This document shows, one piece after another, positions 55,219-64,000 of a stretch of DNA of 64,000 nucleotides (the stretch's first letter is position 1; every line of letters begins with the position of its first letter). A program made the translations under genes and the position numbers. The stretch covers positions 310,001 through 374,000 of the forward strand of contig NZ_JAMXSB010000002.1 of assembly GCF_024124665.1 (NCBI RefSeq), given 5' to 3'. The DNA comes from Pleionea sp. CnH1-48. GTDB taxonomy: Bacteria; Pseudomonadota; Gammaproteobacteria; Enterobacterales; Kangiellaceae. The notes below the pieces were generated by a model. That model ran no database searches. It was not told the origin of the DNA and worked only from the letters and a program-made list of their open reading frames with translations.

Positions 55219-56490
55219 ATGAAAAAGTTGTTTTCGTTTATCACTCTTTTAGTTGGCTTTTTTGGCGTGGCTCCCTATTTTATGGGCGGGAGTGTTAAGC
55301 AACATGTAGAAGCTGATATTGCCAAACTCAATCAGTCGCCCAATATTCAGGCAGAAGTTACCCACTACGAACGAGGCATTAATCGTTCCAACGCTGAGTT
55401 GAAAATTGAATACACGCTTCTGGATGTAGAAACCGGTACAACTCAATCCATTCCAGTAAGCACTCAGCTAAACATTCTTCATGGTCCTGTTTTATGGGGC
55501 AATCAAGGGGTTAATGTTGGATTGATGAGTATCGAAATGGCTTTGAAGCCACAAGACTCTGATGCCCTCAAAACCTACAATATAAACGAAGATACTATCA
55601 AGCTTTATACGCAAACTCACTTCAACGGCAACACTGACATGCTACTGGCATTAAAAGCATTTGGTTTTGCAAAAGACGGCGTAACAGTTGATATAAAGCC
55701 AGCTGAAGTTAACTTCGTTATCAATAAAGACCAGCATATTAAAGGCCAGGGCGAATTTAAAGGCGTCTCGGTTAAAGAAGGAGATACGGAGTTGATGTTT
55801 GGCGCAGCCCATTTCTCTCTTGATCAGGTTATCGGCTCAGAAGAAGCCAGTGCAATCTTTAATGGTAGCTCTAGCATGCACTTAACGGAGTTTAAAGCAT
55901 TTGATAAAACCGAAGAGAAAGCGCGTTTATCTAACATAAAGTTTGACTGGGCCTCAGAAGTTAAAGAAAAAACCGTCGACTTTCTGGTCGCCATGAATAC
56001 CGAAGCGCTTGTTGCTAACGGAGAAACCTTCTCTGATATTGGCTATCAAATGACACTGAATAACCTCAACAAAACAGCGCTGATAAATATCAATACCACT
56101 TTAAAAAATGCTAAAGCTCCACAGGAAATTCAATGGGCGTTGATGCAATCTCTTCCCGCATTGATTGCCGACAATCCTGAGCTTGAGATCAAATCCCTTA
56201 AGATGACAACAAACGAAGGTGATTTTAACAGCAAAGCCAAAATAACTGTGAATGGTGACCAATTCAATCCGTCCAACCCAATGGAGATCTTAATGGCTAT
56301 TCAAGCCAATGCTGATGGCCGTGGACCTGAACAGTTTTTTGTTGCTAAAGGCATGGCTCAACAAATCGAAACTCTTATCGCTCAAAACCTTTTAGTTCGA
56401 GAAGACAAAGAACTAAAGTTTGATTTCAGTTTCGACAAAGGCCAGGCATTACTTAATGGCCAGCCGTTCCCTCTTGGCGCTTTATTCTAA
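55219..56490 (+). CDS. YdgA/DUF945 family protein
   Basis: A 423-residue protein with an N-terminal signal-anchor (LFSFITLLVGFFGVAPYFMG). The phrase ADIAKLNQSPNIQAEVTHYERG is typical of DUF945/YdgA, a periplasmic or inner-membrane-anchored family of unknown role. The remainder is a repeated beta-strand pattern ending in the characteristic ALLNGQPFPLGALF-like tail. It is monocistronic, with a perfect terminator shared with the convergent hybrid kinase. Function unknown. Confidence 0.85.
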   Translation: MKKLFSFITLLVGFFGVAPYFMGGSVKQHVEADIAKLNQSPNIQAEVTHYERGINRSNAELKIEYTLLDVETGTTQSIPVSTQLNILHGPVLWGNQGVNVGLMSIEMALKPQDSDALKTYNINEDTIKLYTQTHFNGNTDMLLALKAFGFAKDGVTVDIKPAEVNFVINKDQHIKGQGEFKGVSVKEGDTELMFGAAHFSLDQVIGSEEASAIFNGSSSMHLTEFKAFDKTEEKARLSNIKFDWASEVKEKTVDFLVAMNTEALVANGETFSDIGYQMTLNNLNKTALININTTLKNAKAPQEIQWALMQSLPALIADNPELEIKSLKMTTNEGDFNSKAKITVNGDQFNPSNPMEILMAIQANADGRGPEQFFVAKGMAQQIETLIAQNLLVREDKELKFDFSFDKGQALLNGQPFPLGALF

Positions 56491-56499
56491 TCCTTTTAA

Positions 56500-56531
56500 A
56501 AAGAACACTTACTGTTTAGTAAGTGTTCTTT
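56500..56531. terminator. Terminator hairpin between YdgA-like and hybrid-kinase genes
   Basis: Perfect 14-bp stem AAAGAACACTTACT/AGTAAGTGTTCTTT (56500-56513 with 56518-56531), loop GTTT. T-rich arms on both sides make it usable in both directions. Confidence 0.8.
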
Positions 56532-56543
56532 CTCACCACAATA

Positions 56544-58634
56544 TCAAGTTGATGTTAAAGCATCTTTTTCACGCAAATAGTTTGTCAATGCAGTACGCAA
56601 CTGTTCTCGCTCAATAGGTTTAGACAAGTAGTCTCTAAAACCTATTCTCGCACAACGATCACGACTGCTTTGCTCGGCAACAGCAGTAAGCGCAATAATA
56701 TAAGGCTTGTTATTGTATTGCTTTAAAATAATCTCTGATGCTTCATAACCTGTCATCACAGGCATTTGCAAATCCATAAATATGATATCGAAGTTTTCTT
56801 TCTCTAACAGTTTAATGGCTTCATGTCCGCCCGACACATCAATGCACTCACACCCTTCTCGACGCAACATTTTATTCGCAACTAATCGATTGATTTGATT
56901 ATCATCTACCACCAGCACTTTTAGAGCAACATCGCCAGCTGCTGGAAGCTCTTTTAAACGTCGTTTTTTCCGCTCTTTAGACTGTGCAACAGGACTCATA
57001 ATATTAAAGTAAAAAGTGGACCCAACGCCTAGTTTACTATCAAACCAGCAGTCGCCTCCCATTTGATGACTCAAGAGTTTGCAAATGGCCAACCCAAGTC
57101 CGGTTCCTTCGTAGGATTGATCCGTTAACTTGTTCAGCGGCGTTAGCTGAGAAAACAACTTAAATAATCGATTGCGACTTTCCTTAGGAATACCAGGGCC
57201 AGTGTCTTCAATACTAAATAACAATTGCTCCTCTCCCTTTAAAGAGTAAAAGCTCGACAAGCGAATGACTATCCTGCCTTGTTCGGTAAACTTGAGCGCA
57301 TTACCTAATAAATTAATGAGCACCTGACGCACTCTTGTTTTATCACCAGCAATACTTTGAGGGACAGATGAATCAATTTCAGTTTTTAATGCAATGTCTT
57401 TTTCTAGCAATTGATTCTTAAATAAAGCTACAACTTTTTCTATACACTCAGTTGGAGAAAAAGCCTGCTGCTCAATGCTGATTCTTCTTGAGTCCATCTG
57501 GATATAGTCCAGAATATCCGAAATAAGACGTAATAAATTACTCGCACTCTCGTGGATTATTTCTATATCAGCTCGCTGTTGTCGGTTAATATCAGTATCG
57601 AGTAACAACTCCGACAAGCCCATAACAGCATTCATAGGAGTACGAAACTCGTGACTCATTTTTGCCATAAATTCAGATTTAGACTGGCTCGCTATCTCTG
57701 CTCGCTTTTTAGATAACATTAATTGTTTTTCAACAGCTTTACGATTAGAAATATCAATCAGACTCACTCCAAGCCCGTGATACCGATTATTTGAGCTTGG
57801 TTTAATGGGATAAACGTTGAGCAAATAGAATTCTTCGTAGCCTTCTTCTCTAATAATAGGGCCAACTTCAAAATTGATAATAGAGCAACCTGTGTGCTGA
57901 GCCAAACGACACAAAGGCTGAATAATTTTGCTAACTGATGTGCCAACATCCGTTAGGGCACAACCAATAAGTTCGTCCTTTTGCTTACGTTCGCTGTCCG
58001 ACATAAACTTGATAAAGATATCATTGCATTCAAAGACTTCACAATTGGCGTCAATGAATCCAATACCTAGTGGCGCAGATAACATGACGGTATTTAACAA
58101 GCTGTTGCTTTTTTCTAATGTTGCAAAAGCCTGCTGTAATTGCATTTGAGAACGTCTTAGCTCTTGCGAAAGTTTTTCGGCTCGCTTTTTCTCGTTGAGG
58201 GCCTGAGTTTCACGCAGCTCCGATAGTTTTAATTGAAACTCTTGATGCAAACTGTGACTGGCTATCGGCATTAAGGAGTTAACCAGAGCTTGTTTTGACT
58301 GTTCGATTTCTTTACCTAAGAAAACAAACATACAATCAGGCTGACAATAAAAGCCTTGCGCTAGTGCCGACTGCTCGATATCAGGATAAGATAAAGAACC
58401 AGAATAGCACTGGTTTTCTTTACAGGAGTTAATAAATTGCTGCCACTGCTTGTGTTCAGGGTATTGACGCATAAACCCATCGGCAGGCAAAAACTGCTCT
58501 ACCTCAGAGTCATATATTAAAATCACTAAATCATCAGCCCCCAGATGTTGGGCCACTTTTTTTGCACCTTCTTGACGCTGTTTTGGTGACTTCAATAATG
58601 TGGCGAAATCTTGATGCAAGGATTCGATACTCAC
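56544..58634 (-). CDS. Hybrid sensor histidine kinase (PAS, HisKA, HATPase, receiver)
   Basis: A 696-residue soluble kinase. Residues ~1-130 are an unassigned sensor-like region. A coiled coil (~135-175) leads to a PAS-like domain (~178-295; LLNTVMLSAPLGIGFIDAN). HisKA follows with FMAKMSHEFRTPMNAVMG, phospho-His328. HATPase_c ~430-545 shows the N box NLLGNALKF, DTGPGIP and GTGLGLAICKLL. The C-terminal receiver (~575-690) has LVVDDNQINR, Asp in IFMDLQMPVMTGYEA and YLSKPIE. It has no membrane helix. The gene starts eight bases after the FIST gene, so the FIST protein probably feeds it. There is no separate output regulator. Confidence 0.93.
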   Translation of the reverse strand: MSIESLHQDFATLLKSPKQRQEGAKKVAQHLGADDLVILIYDSEVEQFLPADGFMRQYPEHKQWQQFINSCKENQCYSGSLSYPDIEQSALAQGFYCQPDCMFVFLGKEIEQSKQALVNSLMPIASHSLHQEFQLKLSELRETQALNEKKRAEKLSQELRRSQMQLQQAFATLEKSNSLLNTVMLSAPLGIGFIDANCEVFECNDIFIKFMSDSERKQKDELIGCALTDVGTSVSKIIQPLCRLAQHTGCSIINFEVGPIIREEGYEEFYLLNVYPIKPSSNNRYHGLGVSLIDISNRKAVEKQLMLSKKRAEIASQSKSEFMAKMSHEFRTPMNAVMGLSELLLDTDINRQQRADIEIIHESASNLLRLISDILDYIQMDSRRISIEQQAFSPTECIEKVVALFKNQLLEKDIALKTEIDSSVPQSIAGDKTRVRQVLINLLGNALKFTEQGRIVIRLSSFYSLKGEEQLLFSIEDTGPGIPKESRNRLFKLFSQLTPLNKLTDQSYEGTGLGLAICKLLSHQMGGDCWFDSKLGVGSTFYFNIMSPVAQSKERKKRRLKELPAAGDVALKVLVVDDNQINRLVANKMLRREGCECIDVSGGHEAIKLLEKENFDIIFMDLQMPVMTGYEASEIILKQYNNKPYIIALTAVAEQSSRDRCARIGFRDYLSKPIEREQLRTALTNYLREKDALTST

Positions 58635-58642
58635 ATAGTCTC

Positions 58643-59812
58643 CTAATCACTCGGGATAGTGCATACAACTGCGGTACAATTATGAAAACCTTCAAACTGC
58701 CCATCGACTCTGGCAATTTGCCCATAGGTGTTACATCCAACAAATTCGCACTCTTTAAGCTCTTCTTGAACGCTCTGCAACTCCTTATCAAAATCTCCTC
58801 CAGCTCTTAACCGAGTAGCAACACAATCAAAGAATAATGCGTGGGCAGGTTTACCCTTAACCTGAGACATTGCATCTTTGGCTGCTAGTTTTGCCGCCTC
58901 TTCGACAGACTGTATTTCGCTGGTCATAATCGAGATAGTTGCTCCAACAGGCACCTCAGCAGCAAAGACCACACCACCATCTTGCTGTATTTTTAAAGGC
59001 ACTCGTAAGTGGTATTGATCGTTGCTTTTAATTCCCACAATGTTTTGTAAAAAGAAAGGCATGGGACACTCAGGATCAAATGGATACCCTTGTTGCTGAG
59101 CATAATCTTTAAACACTTCTGTCGCTGCCGTCGCATTAATACTGTAAACAACGGGCCCTTCAGCATGAGTGACGCGCATCGGAGCAGAACCAGGAACCCA
59201 ACCATGACGAACACTAATACCCAGCTTTTGCTGTGACAAAATTTCCAATGCCACTACGCTATCAGAGTAAGCTTCGGTCCCTAAAAAAACCTGAGTTTCT
59301 TCAAAGTGCCCATCATCTCCCGCGCCACCACCAAACAACTGATATTGTGCCGATGAGCAGAGCGTTAACTGCTCAATCAATAGCTCTACACCGCCGGCAA
59401 GTGCGTCAGTTAATATTAACGCTGAGCGATGATGGCAATCAGCATGTTTATAGGGAGAAAATTTGTGGGCAAGTCGACTGGCAACCTCTTCGGTATTTTC
59501 CCGAAGCCCAGATTCTAGATGGGCATAAAAGTGCATGGTGTCACTGCTAATGGCCATCACACTGACGGAGTTCTCTTCTACTTGTGCATGAGAAAACTCA
59601 CCAGCAGACGAACACCCCACTAATACTTTAGGATTACAATGTTCATCAAGTGCTTTTAATAAGCTGGGATAACGGTGAGTGGAAGAAGCAAAAACAACCA
59701 ATGCATCAATATCCAGGTCACAAAAGTGCGCTCGAATTTCGCGCCCTAAAAAAGCACCAGCTTCTTCGCTATTGGTGACTTTGCAGTGAAAAGACTTTAC
59801 CTGTGTTGTCAT
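58643..59812 (-). CDS. FIST-domain sensory protein (FIST_N and FIST_C)
   Basis: A 389-residue protein of the FIST family. The N-terminal half has VLVGCSSAGEFSHA and LFGGGAGDDGHFEETQVF, and the C-terminal half carries GHKIxxxP-like DPECPMPFFLQNIVG and VGCNTYGQIARVDGQFEGFHN. FIST proteins are thought to bind small ligands such as amino acids and to pass the signal to kinases or cyclic-di-GMP enzymes. The gene runs just before the hybrid kinase, with an eight-base gap, as in many FIST-kinase pairs. No signal peptide; cytoplasmic. Confidence 0.88.
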   Translation of the reverse strand: MTTQVKSFHCKVTNSEEAGAFLGREIRAHFCDLDIDALVVFASSTHRYPSLLKALDEHCNPKVLVGCSSAGEFSHAQVEENSVSVMAISSDTMHFYAHLESGLRENTEEVASRLAHKFSPYKHADCHHRSALILTDALAGGVELLIEQLTLCSSAQYQLFGGGAGDDGHFEETQVFLGTEAYSDSVVALEILSQQKLGISVRHGWVPGSAPMRVTHAEGPVVYSINATAATEVFKDYAQQQGYPFDPECPMPFFLQNIVGIKSNDQYHLRVPLKIQQDGGVVFAAEVPVGATISIMTSEIQSVEEAAKLAAKDAMSQVKGKPAHALFFDCVATRLRAGGDFDKELQSVQEELKECEFVGCNTYGQIARVDGQFEGFHNCTAVVCTIPSD

Positions 59813-60091
59813 AGTGTAATTCGTTGTTGAGTCATTAACACCTAACAGCTTTTAATAAATAGGTAATGGTATAGTTTGGATCCATCGTTAAAGTATAGAT
59901 CCTAGTTAAAGAAATATCAGTTTCAAACTCAGTGTTTTATAGACGACATAACATTTAAGAATGACGTTGGTTTGTTATTACATGATTATCAAAATTATGG
60001 ATAGATTTGATATAAAAAAGTGCAACTAAGGCCCTACTAAACTCATTGCGAGTTTCATAAAGCCCGGCATCAATTACACATTGAGATAATA

Positions 60092-61177
60092 TTATTTTCC
60101 GTTAAACAGTAATCGAACCACCGGAAATCTAAGTACGATGAACTTATGAATCAACAAAGTGACAACAATGGTTAGAAAGATAATGAGAAACATGCTGATT
60201 TCTCCTGGCCATCCAAGTCCAATAAAGATCAATCCAAACAATATCACTAACAGATGGTGAAATAGATAAACGGTATAGGAAGCATCAGACAAAAAGCTCC
60301 ATCGTTTTGACTCGGTATTTAAGAACCGATAAAAAACATGGAAGCATAAAGAAACAGAAAACCAGCCCAACAAAGACTTGCAATATATCACCAAAGAACC
60401 ACTAAAAAGGTCCGGTGAAGTGCTGGCAAACTCAACAATAACTCCAGCAAGGGCCATGATTAAAAAACTGAGCCAAAGCGGAACCATAGCAAATTCATGA
60501 AGTAACTTTTGGTTGTAATACAGTAAAATACCAAACGCAAAATAAGGCAAATAGGTCAATAAAGTATAAGTATTTACGACACCAAAGTATTCATTATATA
60601 TAGGCAGTCCCAACCAGTTAAACACTACAATAAGACCATTCGTTAATGGCGCTAATAACAGAATCCATAAAATGGGCACAGAAGCAACAGCATCACTTAT
60701 CCGAGCCACCCAAGGCTCCCAAAAACGCACCAGCAATGCCGCCAGCAAAATAAAAATAAGTAAGTAGTTAAGGAACCAGAGATGATATACCCAGCCTCCC
60801 TGCAAAAAATATTGTGAGGCATCGGTCGACAACCAGCCGGAGCGAACTAATGCAATCGCTTGCAATGAGTTGAGAAAAATAGCCGAAGAAATCAACGGTA
60901 AAATGATACGCTTAAAGCGTATTCTTAAAAACTCACGAGCCATGTAACGACTGAGCAGCAAAGCACAAAACAACCCTGAAACCATAAAAAATGCGGGCAT
61001 ACGGAAAGTATGAATAACAGTAACAACGATGTCTGCTAACAGTGATGACTCTTCGCTATAAATGACCCAGGTTTTCGCGGGCCTAAATATCTGGGCGGAG
61101 TGAAGCACCACACCAAGCATCATCAATACACCTCGCATTGAATCTAAAAAATGAAGTCGCTCTAACTGACTGCGCAT
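60092..61177 (-). CDS. Acyltransferase family 3 membrane protein
   Basis: A 361-residue integral membrane acyltransferase-3 protein. The family start is visible: LHFLDSMRGVLMMLGVVLHSA with the key His near residue 26, followed by RMPAFFMVSGLFCALLLS. About ten hydrophobic helices fill the rest. Such enzymes move acyl (often acetyl) groups across the membrane onto surface sugars such as O-antigen or glucans. It overlaps the SGNH gene by 16 bases, and the two together resemble the fused acyltransferase-SGNH proteins (OafA/OafB type) split in two. The acceptor sugar is unknown. Confidence 0.88.
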   Translation of the reverse strand: MRSQLERLHFLDSMRGVLMMLGVVLHSAQIFRPAKTWVIYSEESSLLADIVVTVIHTFRMPAFFMVSGLFCALLLSRYMAREFLRIRFKRIILPLISSAIFLNSLQAIALVRSGWLSTDASQYFLQGGWVYHLWFLNYLLIFILLAALLVRFWEPWVARISDAVASVPILWILLLAPLTNGLIVVFNWLGLPIYNEYFGVVNTYTLLTYLPYFAFGILLYYNQKLLHEFAMVPLWLSFLIMALAGVIVEFASTSPDLFSGSLVIYCKSLLGWFSVSLCFHVFYRFLNTESKRWSFLSDASYTVYLFHHLLVILFGLIFIGLGWPGEISMFLIIFLTIVVTLLIHKFIVLRFPVVRLLFNGK

Positions 61178-61818
61178 GTCGAATTAATTCCATGTATTAA
61201 TAAAGAATAACCATAAGGTGTCAGATGAATACCATCTTCGCGAAAAACAGCGACCTCATGTTTCGGTGACTGCCACTCTGGCCGATAAAACTCTAGCTTC
61301 TCTTGCTGCCTGGCCCACAGCTCCATCTGATGGTTAAATTGCGAATATATCCCCCAGTCTTGTGCTCTCGCTGGCGAAGGTTTAATGGCAACAATGTGAA
61401 TTAAGCTGCTGGGAAAACGCTGACGTAGCGTATCCACCAATTGTTGGTAATGCTTCATCGTGGTTGCGACTTCAAGACCAAAACTGAGATCGTTCTCTGC
61501 TGCATAAATAAAAATACGAGACGGTGAGATACTTAATGGAGACCACCGCAGATAACGAATAACATCCGCAAGCTGAGACTGACCAATCCCACGATTCAAC
61601 CAGGAGCCACATAAGATACCGGACTCATGTGGTAAGAACTCGACAGAAGAGCTGCCTAATAAAAGATCTTTGGGGCCATGCTTGTGTTGTAAATCATCAA
61701 TAACATAGTGAAGGATACGAGAATCGACTTTGTTTTGGCCGAGCACAAGCCAACCTGTCACTACTAACAAAAGCGGCACAGTGAACAACAAGAGTCGTCT
61801 AAATCCCAAAGCTTTCAC
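61162..61818 (-). CDS. SGNH hydrolase-like periplasmic protein
   Basis: A 218-residue protein with an N-terminal signal-anchor (LLLFTVPLLLVVTGWLVLG). SGNH blocks are visible in order: block I LLLGSSSVEFLP (Ser), block II NRGIGQSQLADV (Gly), block III YAAENDL (Asn), block V DGIHLTPYGYS (Asp and His). So the catalytic set is complete. It is probably the periplasmic partner that transfers or removes acyl groups on the sugar acylated with the adjacent acyltransferase-3 protein. The stop region overlaps the next start by 16 bases. Confidence 0.8.
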   Translation of the reverse strand: MKALGFRRLLLFTVPLLLVVTGWLVLGQNKVDSRILHYVIDDLQHKHGPKDLLLGSSSVEFLPHESGILCGSWLNRGIGQSQLADVIRYLRWSPLSISPSRIFIYAAENDLSFGLEVATTMKHYQQLVDTLRQRFPSSLIHIVAIKPSPARAQDWGIYSQFNHQMELWARQQEKLEFYRPEWQSPKHEVAVFREDGIHLTPYGYSLLIHGINSTCAVS

Positions 61819-62209
61819 GAAGTCCCTCGAAGCTTATTAAATAATTGAATAAATGCTTATCTAGCGAGTAATTAGCTTTGAATATCCAAGAAGGTTTCTA
61901 TCTAAAAAATAATCGATTTATACAGCCATCAAAATAAAAAATATTGGCACCCATCTAATCAAAATATCCGCCAATACTGGGCTCTGCAAGGCTAATTAAG
62001 TGTTGATATTATGTTCCTTATTAAATGAGATAGCAACTCCCCTCCCTGAGATTTTATGTTTTCATCTCAATCGTAGCCTCTGCAACCAAAACGTATTTTA
62101 TCGATAAAAATCAACGACTAACCGTGTTAGACTGGCGGAATCTAAAAAAATTCGGTAAAACTCACACTTTGTTTGCCGCTATCAACTGACGCAGGACTCT
62201 AGCGCCACA
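61819..62209. other. Divergent intergenic region upstream of the TonB receptor gene
   Basis: About 390 bases, AT-rich. I looked for a Fur-type palindrome and found no convincing one. The promoters of the SGNH gene and the receptor gene should lie here. No small gene is evident. Confidence 0.4.
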
Positions 62210-64000
62210 ATGATTTTATCCCATTCTTTTATTGGGCTTGTCCTAATTCCTCTGGCATCAACGCCTCTTTCCTCAACCTCCACGAATGAGGGAGATGAAA
62301 GAAAAGTCGTAGTAACGGCGACGACCAATGACATTCGATTAAGCCGCATACCTTCAGCCACTTCGGTAATTGATGCTTCAGACTTACAACCAGAATCCGG
62401 AATCAACTTAGGTCATTTACTCACTGGTGTACCCGGTGTCTTTTTTCAAAGCAGTGCTAATTTTGCCCAAGACGAAAGAATATCCATAAGAGGATTTGGC
62501 TCAAGGAGCAGTTTTGGTATACGTGGCATCACCATTGTCGTGGATGGCATACCTCACACGCTACCAGATGGCCAATCTCAAATTGACAGTCTGGACCTAA
62601 CTCAAGTCGAGCGGCTTGAAGTGTTACGAGGCCCAAGCTCTTCTTTTTACGGTAATTCGGCAGGTGGCGTTGTTCACCTGGTGACTCGAACGGGCGCAGA
62701 TAAGCCTCATGCTACCCTACGCCACTTACGTGGCGCCGACGGGCTCGATGATCGACAAATAGCCACTCACGCATCATTTGAACCATTGGATATCAATATG
62801 AGTTGGCGTCGAACGGATTATCAAGGTTATCGCGATCACAGCCAAAGCTTACAAGACCGATGGAATGGCAAACTGAGCTGGCGCATAGACGAAGATTCTC
62901 AACTCAGTGCATTAATTAGCCGAGTGGATGCGCCACTCGCGCAGGATCCTGGTGGTATTACATTAGAACAAGCAACTGAAAATCCAACGTCGGCAAGAGA
63001 CCGAAATCAACTCTTTGATGCTGGCGAATCCGTTGCTCAAAATAAGTTGGGGCTGGCCTATCAACGCCAATTCAGTGAACAGCTGCAATGGCATATTAAT
63101 GGTTTTAACATTCAACGCGACTTTGACAACAAACTACCATTTGTCGGTGGCGGTCAGGTTGATCTGGAACGACACTTTCGTGGCTTACATTCACGACTGA
63201 ACCTCAATCAAGAAGATTCCAGCTGGAGTTTAGGGTGGGAATGGCGCCAACAAAAGGATCAACGACTACGCTTTAATAATGATCAGAGCCAGCGCGGTGC
63301 CTTGGTATTTTCGCAACAGGAGCAGCTCAACACATTGGCCGCTTTTGCTCAGTGGCAGCACCAGTGGCATCAACACTGGTCGAGTTCAGTGGGGCTTCGT
63401 TACGACGATATTGAGCTGGAGGTAGACGATCACTTTTTAACGAATGGCGACGACTCGGGTCAAAAGCGTTGGCAAGATACGAGTCTAAACGTGGGCATAG
63501 GTTATCACCCTCAGGCTAATCAACTATTCTTCGCGAACATCAGCTCAGCCTTTCAAACCCCAACCACAACGGAGTTAGCGAATCCCCTGGCCCCAGCGGA
63601 TGGAGGTGGATTTAACCAACAACTCGAGCCCGAACGTGCCTTAAACGCAGAACTAGGTATGCGTCTATATCGGCAACCATTTGATTATCTGGAAGTGGTG
63701 CTTTTTAATACTCGCGTCAAAGACACCATCATTCCTTTCGAAGTCCCTGATTTTTCTGGCAGTGGTCGAGACTTCTTCCGTAACAATGGGCTTTCGACGC
63801 GGCGAGGACTAGAAATAAGCTTAAATCAGCAACTGACCCCTTCCATTCAGCTAACAACCGCGTTAACTCATGCTCAATACAAACTGGATGATTTTGTCAC
63901 ACCGGATGGCAATTTTAGTGGTGGTCGTTTGCCCGGTGTACCCGATCGCCAATTTGATATTCAGTTACGGTGGCAACCAACTGACGATTTCTCTATTCGT
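62210..64000 (+). CDS. TonB-dependent outer-membrane receptor (cut by window edge)
   Basis: An open frame of 597 codons runs from ATG 62210 off the right edge. The N terminus looks like a signal peptide (SFIGLVLIPLASTPLSS) but lacks the usual positive start, so the start may be elsewhere. A TonB-box-like stretch (KVVVTATT) follows. The plug domain (~45-155) shows LLTGVPGVFFQSSANFAQDE, ISIRGFGSRSSFGIRGI, VVDGIPHTLPDGQSQID and VERLEVLRGPSSSFYGNSAG. After that the beta-barrel begins (RYDDIELEV, AFQTPTTTELANP). Probably takes up a metal chelate or a carbohydrate; the ligand cannot be told. It is divergent from the SGNH gene. Confidence 0.9.
   Translation, partial: MILSHSFIGLVLIPLASTPLSSTSTNEGDERKVVVTATTNDIRLSRIPSATSVIDASDLQPESGINLGHLLTGVPGVFFQSSANFAQDERISIRGFGSRSSFGIRGITIVVDGIPHTLPDGQSQIDSLDLTQVERLEVLRGPSSSFYGNSAGGVVHLVTRTGADKPHATLRHLRGADGLDDRQIATHASFEPLDINMSWRRTDYQGYRDHSQSLQDRWNGKLSWRIDEDSQLSALISRVDAPLAQDPGGITLEQATENPTSARDRNQLFDAGESVAQNKLGLAYQRQFSEQLQWHINGFNIQRDFDNKLPFVGGGQVDLERHFRGLHSRLNLNQEDSSWSLGWEWRQQKDQRLRFNNDQSQRGALVFSQQEQLNTLAAFAQWQHQWHQHWSSSVGLRYDDIELEVDDHFLTNGDDSGQKRWQDTSLNVGIGYHPQANQLFFANISSAFQTPTTTELANPLAPADGGGFNQQLEPERALNAELGMRLYRQPFDYLEVVLFNTRVKDTIIPFEVPDFSGSGRDFFRNNGLSTRRGLEISLNQQLTPSIQLTTALTHAQYKLDDFVTPDGNFSGGRLPGVPDRQFDIQLRWQPTDDFSIR

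Noticed and set aside
61819-62209. Possible Fur box upstream of the TonB-dependent receptor
   Set aside because: AT-rich stretches do not form a convincing GATAATGATAATCATTATC-like palindrome.

Overview
The window looks like a marine or halophilic gammaproteobacterium of moderate GC (low-to-mid 40s per cent, judged by eye). The sdhCDAB-sucABCD operon divergent from gltA, the Pil-Chp-like chemosensory operon, the LetAB lipid-transport genes, a PEP-CTERM-type exopolysaccharide gene pair and tryptophan 2,3-dioxygenase all fit that class. A Kangiella-like relative is my best guess, held with low confidence. No rRNA, tRNA, CRISPR array or prophage was seen.

Layout. 0-8 kb is accessory: the end of a Cys-rich protein, a frameshifted membrane/receiver-like gene, a 1253-residue lipoprotein joining PA14, bulb-lectin and LamG-like modules to a di-haem peroxidase, a secreted amidohydrolase and a RAYT-like HUH transposase. 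8.4-19.6 kb is core TCA-cycle metabolism. 19.7-25.7 kb holds a small membrane protein broken by an in-frame TGA, a lipoprotein alpha/beta-hydrolase, an exosortase-associated ATPase plus sugar transferase, and an unusually long tryptophan 2,3-dioxygenase. 25.8-27.43 kb has no credible gene. It is an array of three diverged ~510-580 bp repeats full of hairpins whose stems change in a compensatory way between copies, and it is the strongest candidate here for an undescribed element. 27.5-29.2 kb holds a fatty-acid-hydroxylase-family membrane enzyme and two small genes, one a winged-helix protein.

29.7-40.4 kb is a signalling block: a REC-GGDEF-EAL protein converges on a seven-gene operon (PilG-, PilH-, PilI-, PilJ- and ChpA-like proteins plus two extra CheW-like proteins), with no visible CheB or CheR. 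40.8-46.4 kb has a SWIM zinc-finger gene overlapping a large repeat-rich (DUF6493-like) gene, then a membrane protein and a small acidic protein. 46.5-52.6 kb has a PhoD-like phosphatase and a LetAB system in which LetA is made as two half-proteins and LetB has seven MCE domains. 53.2-56.5 kb has a DyP peroxidase, a type IV pilin-like protein with a perfect CRP-type palindrome upstream, and a YdgA/DUF945 protein. 56.5-59.8 kb is a hybrid histidine kinase next to a FIST sensor gene. 60-61.8 kb is an SGNH hydrolase overlapping an acyltransferase-3 gene. The window ends inside a TonB-dependent receptor.

Working together: the TCA genes form one transcription unit facing gltA. The chemosensory operon, the pilin and the REC-GGDEF-EAL protein suggest control of surface behaviour. 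The FIST/kinase pair looks like a two-component sensory unit. The SGNH/acyltransferase pair probably modifies a surface glycan.
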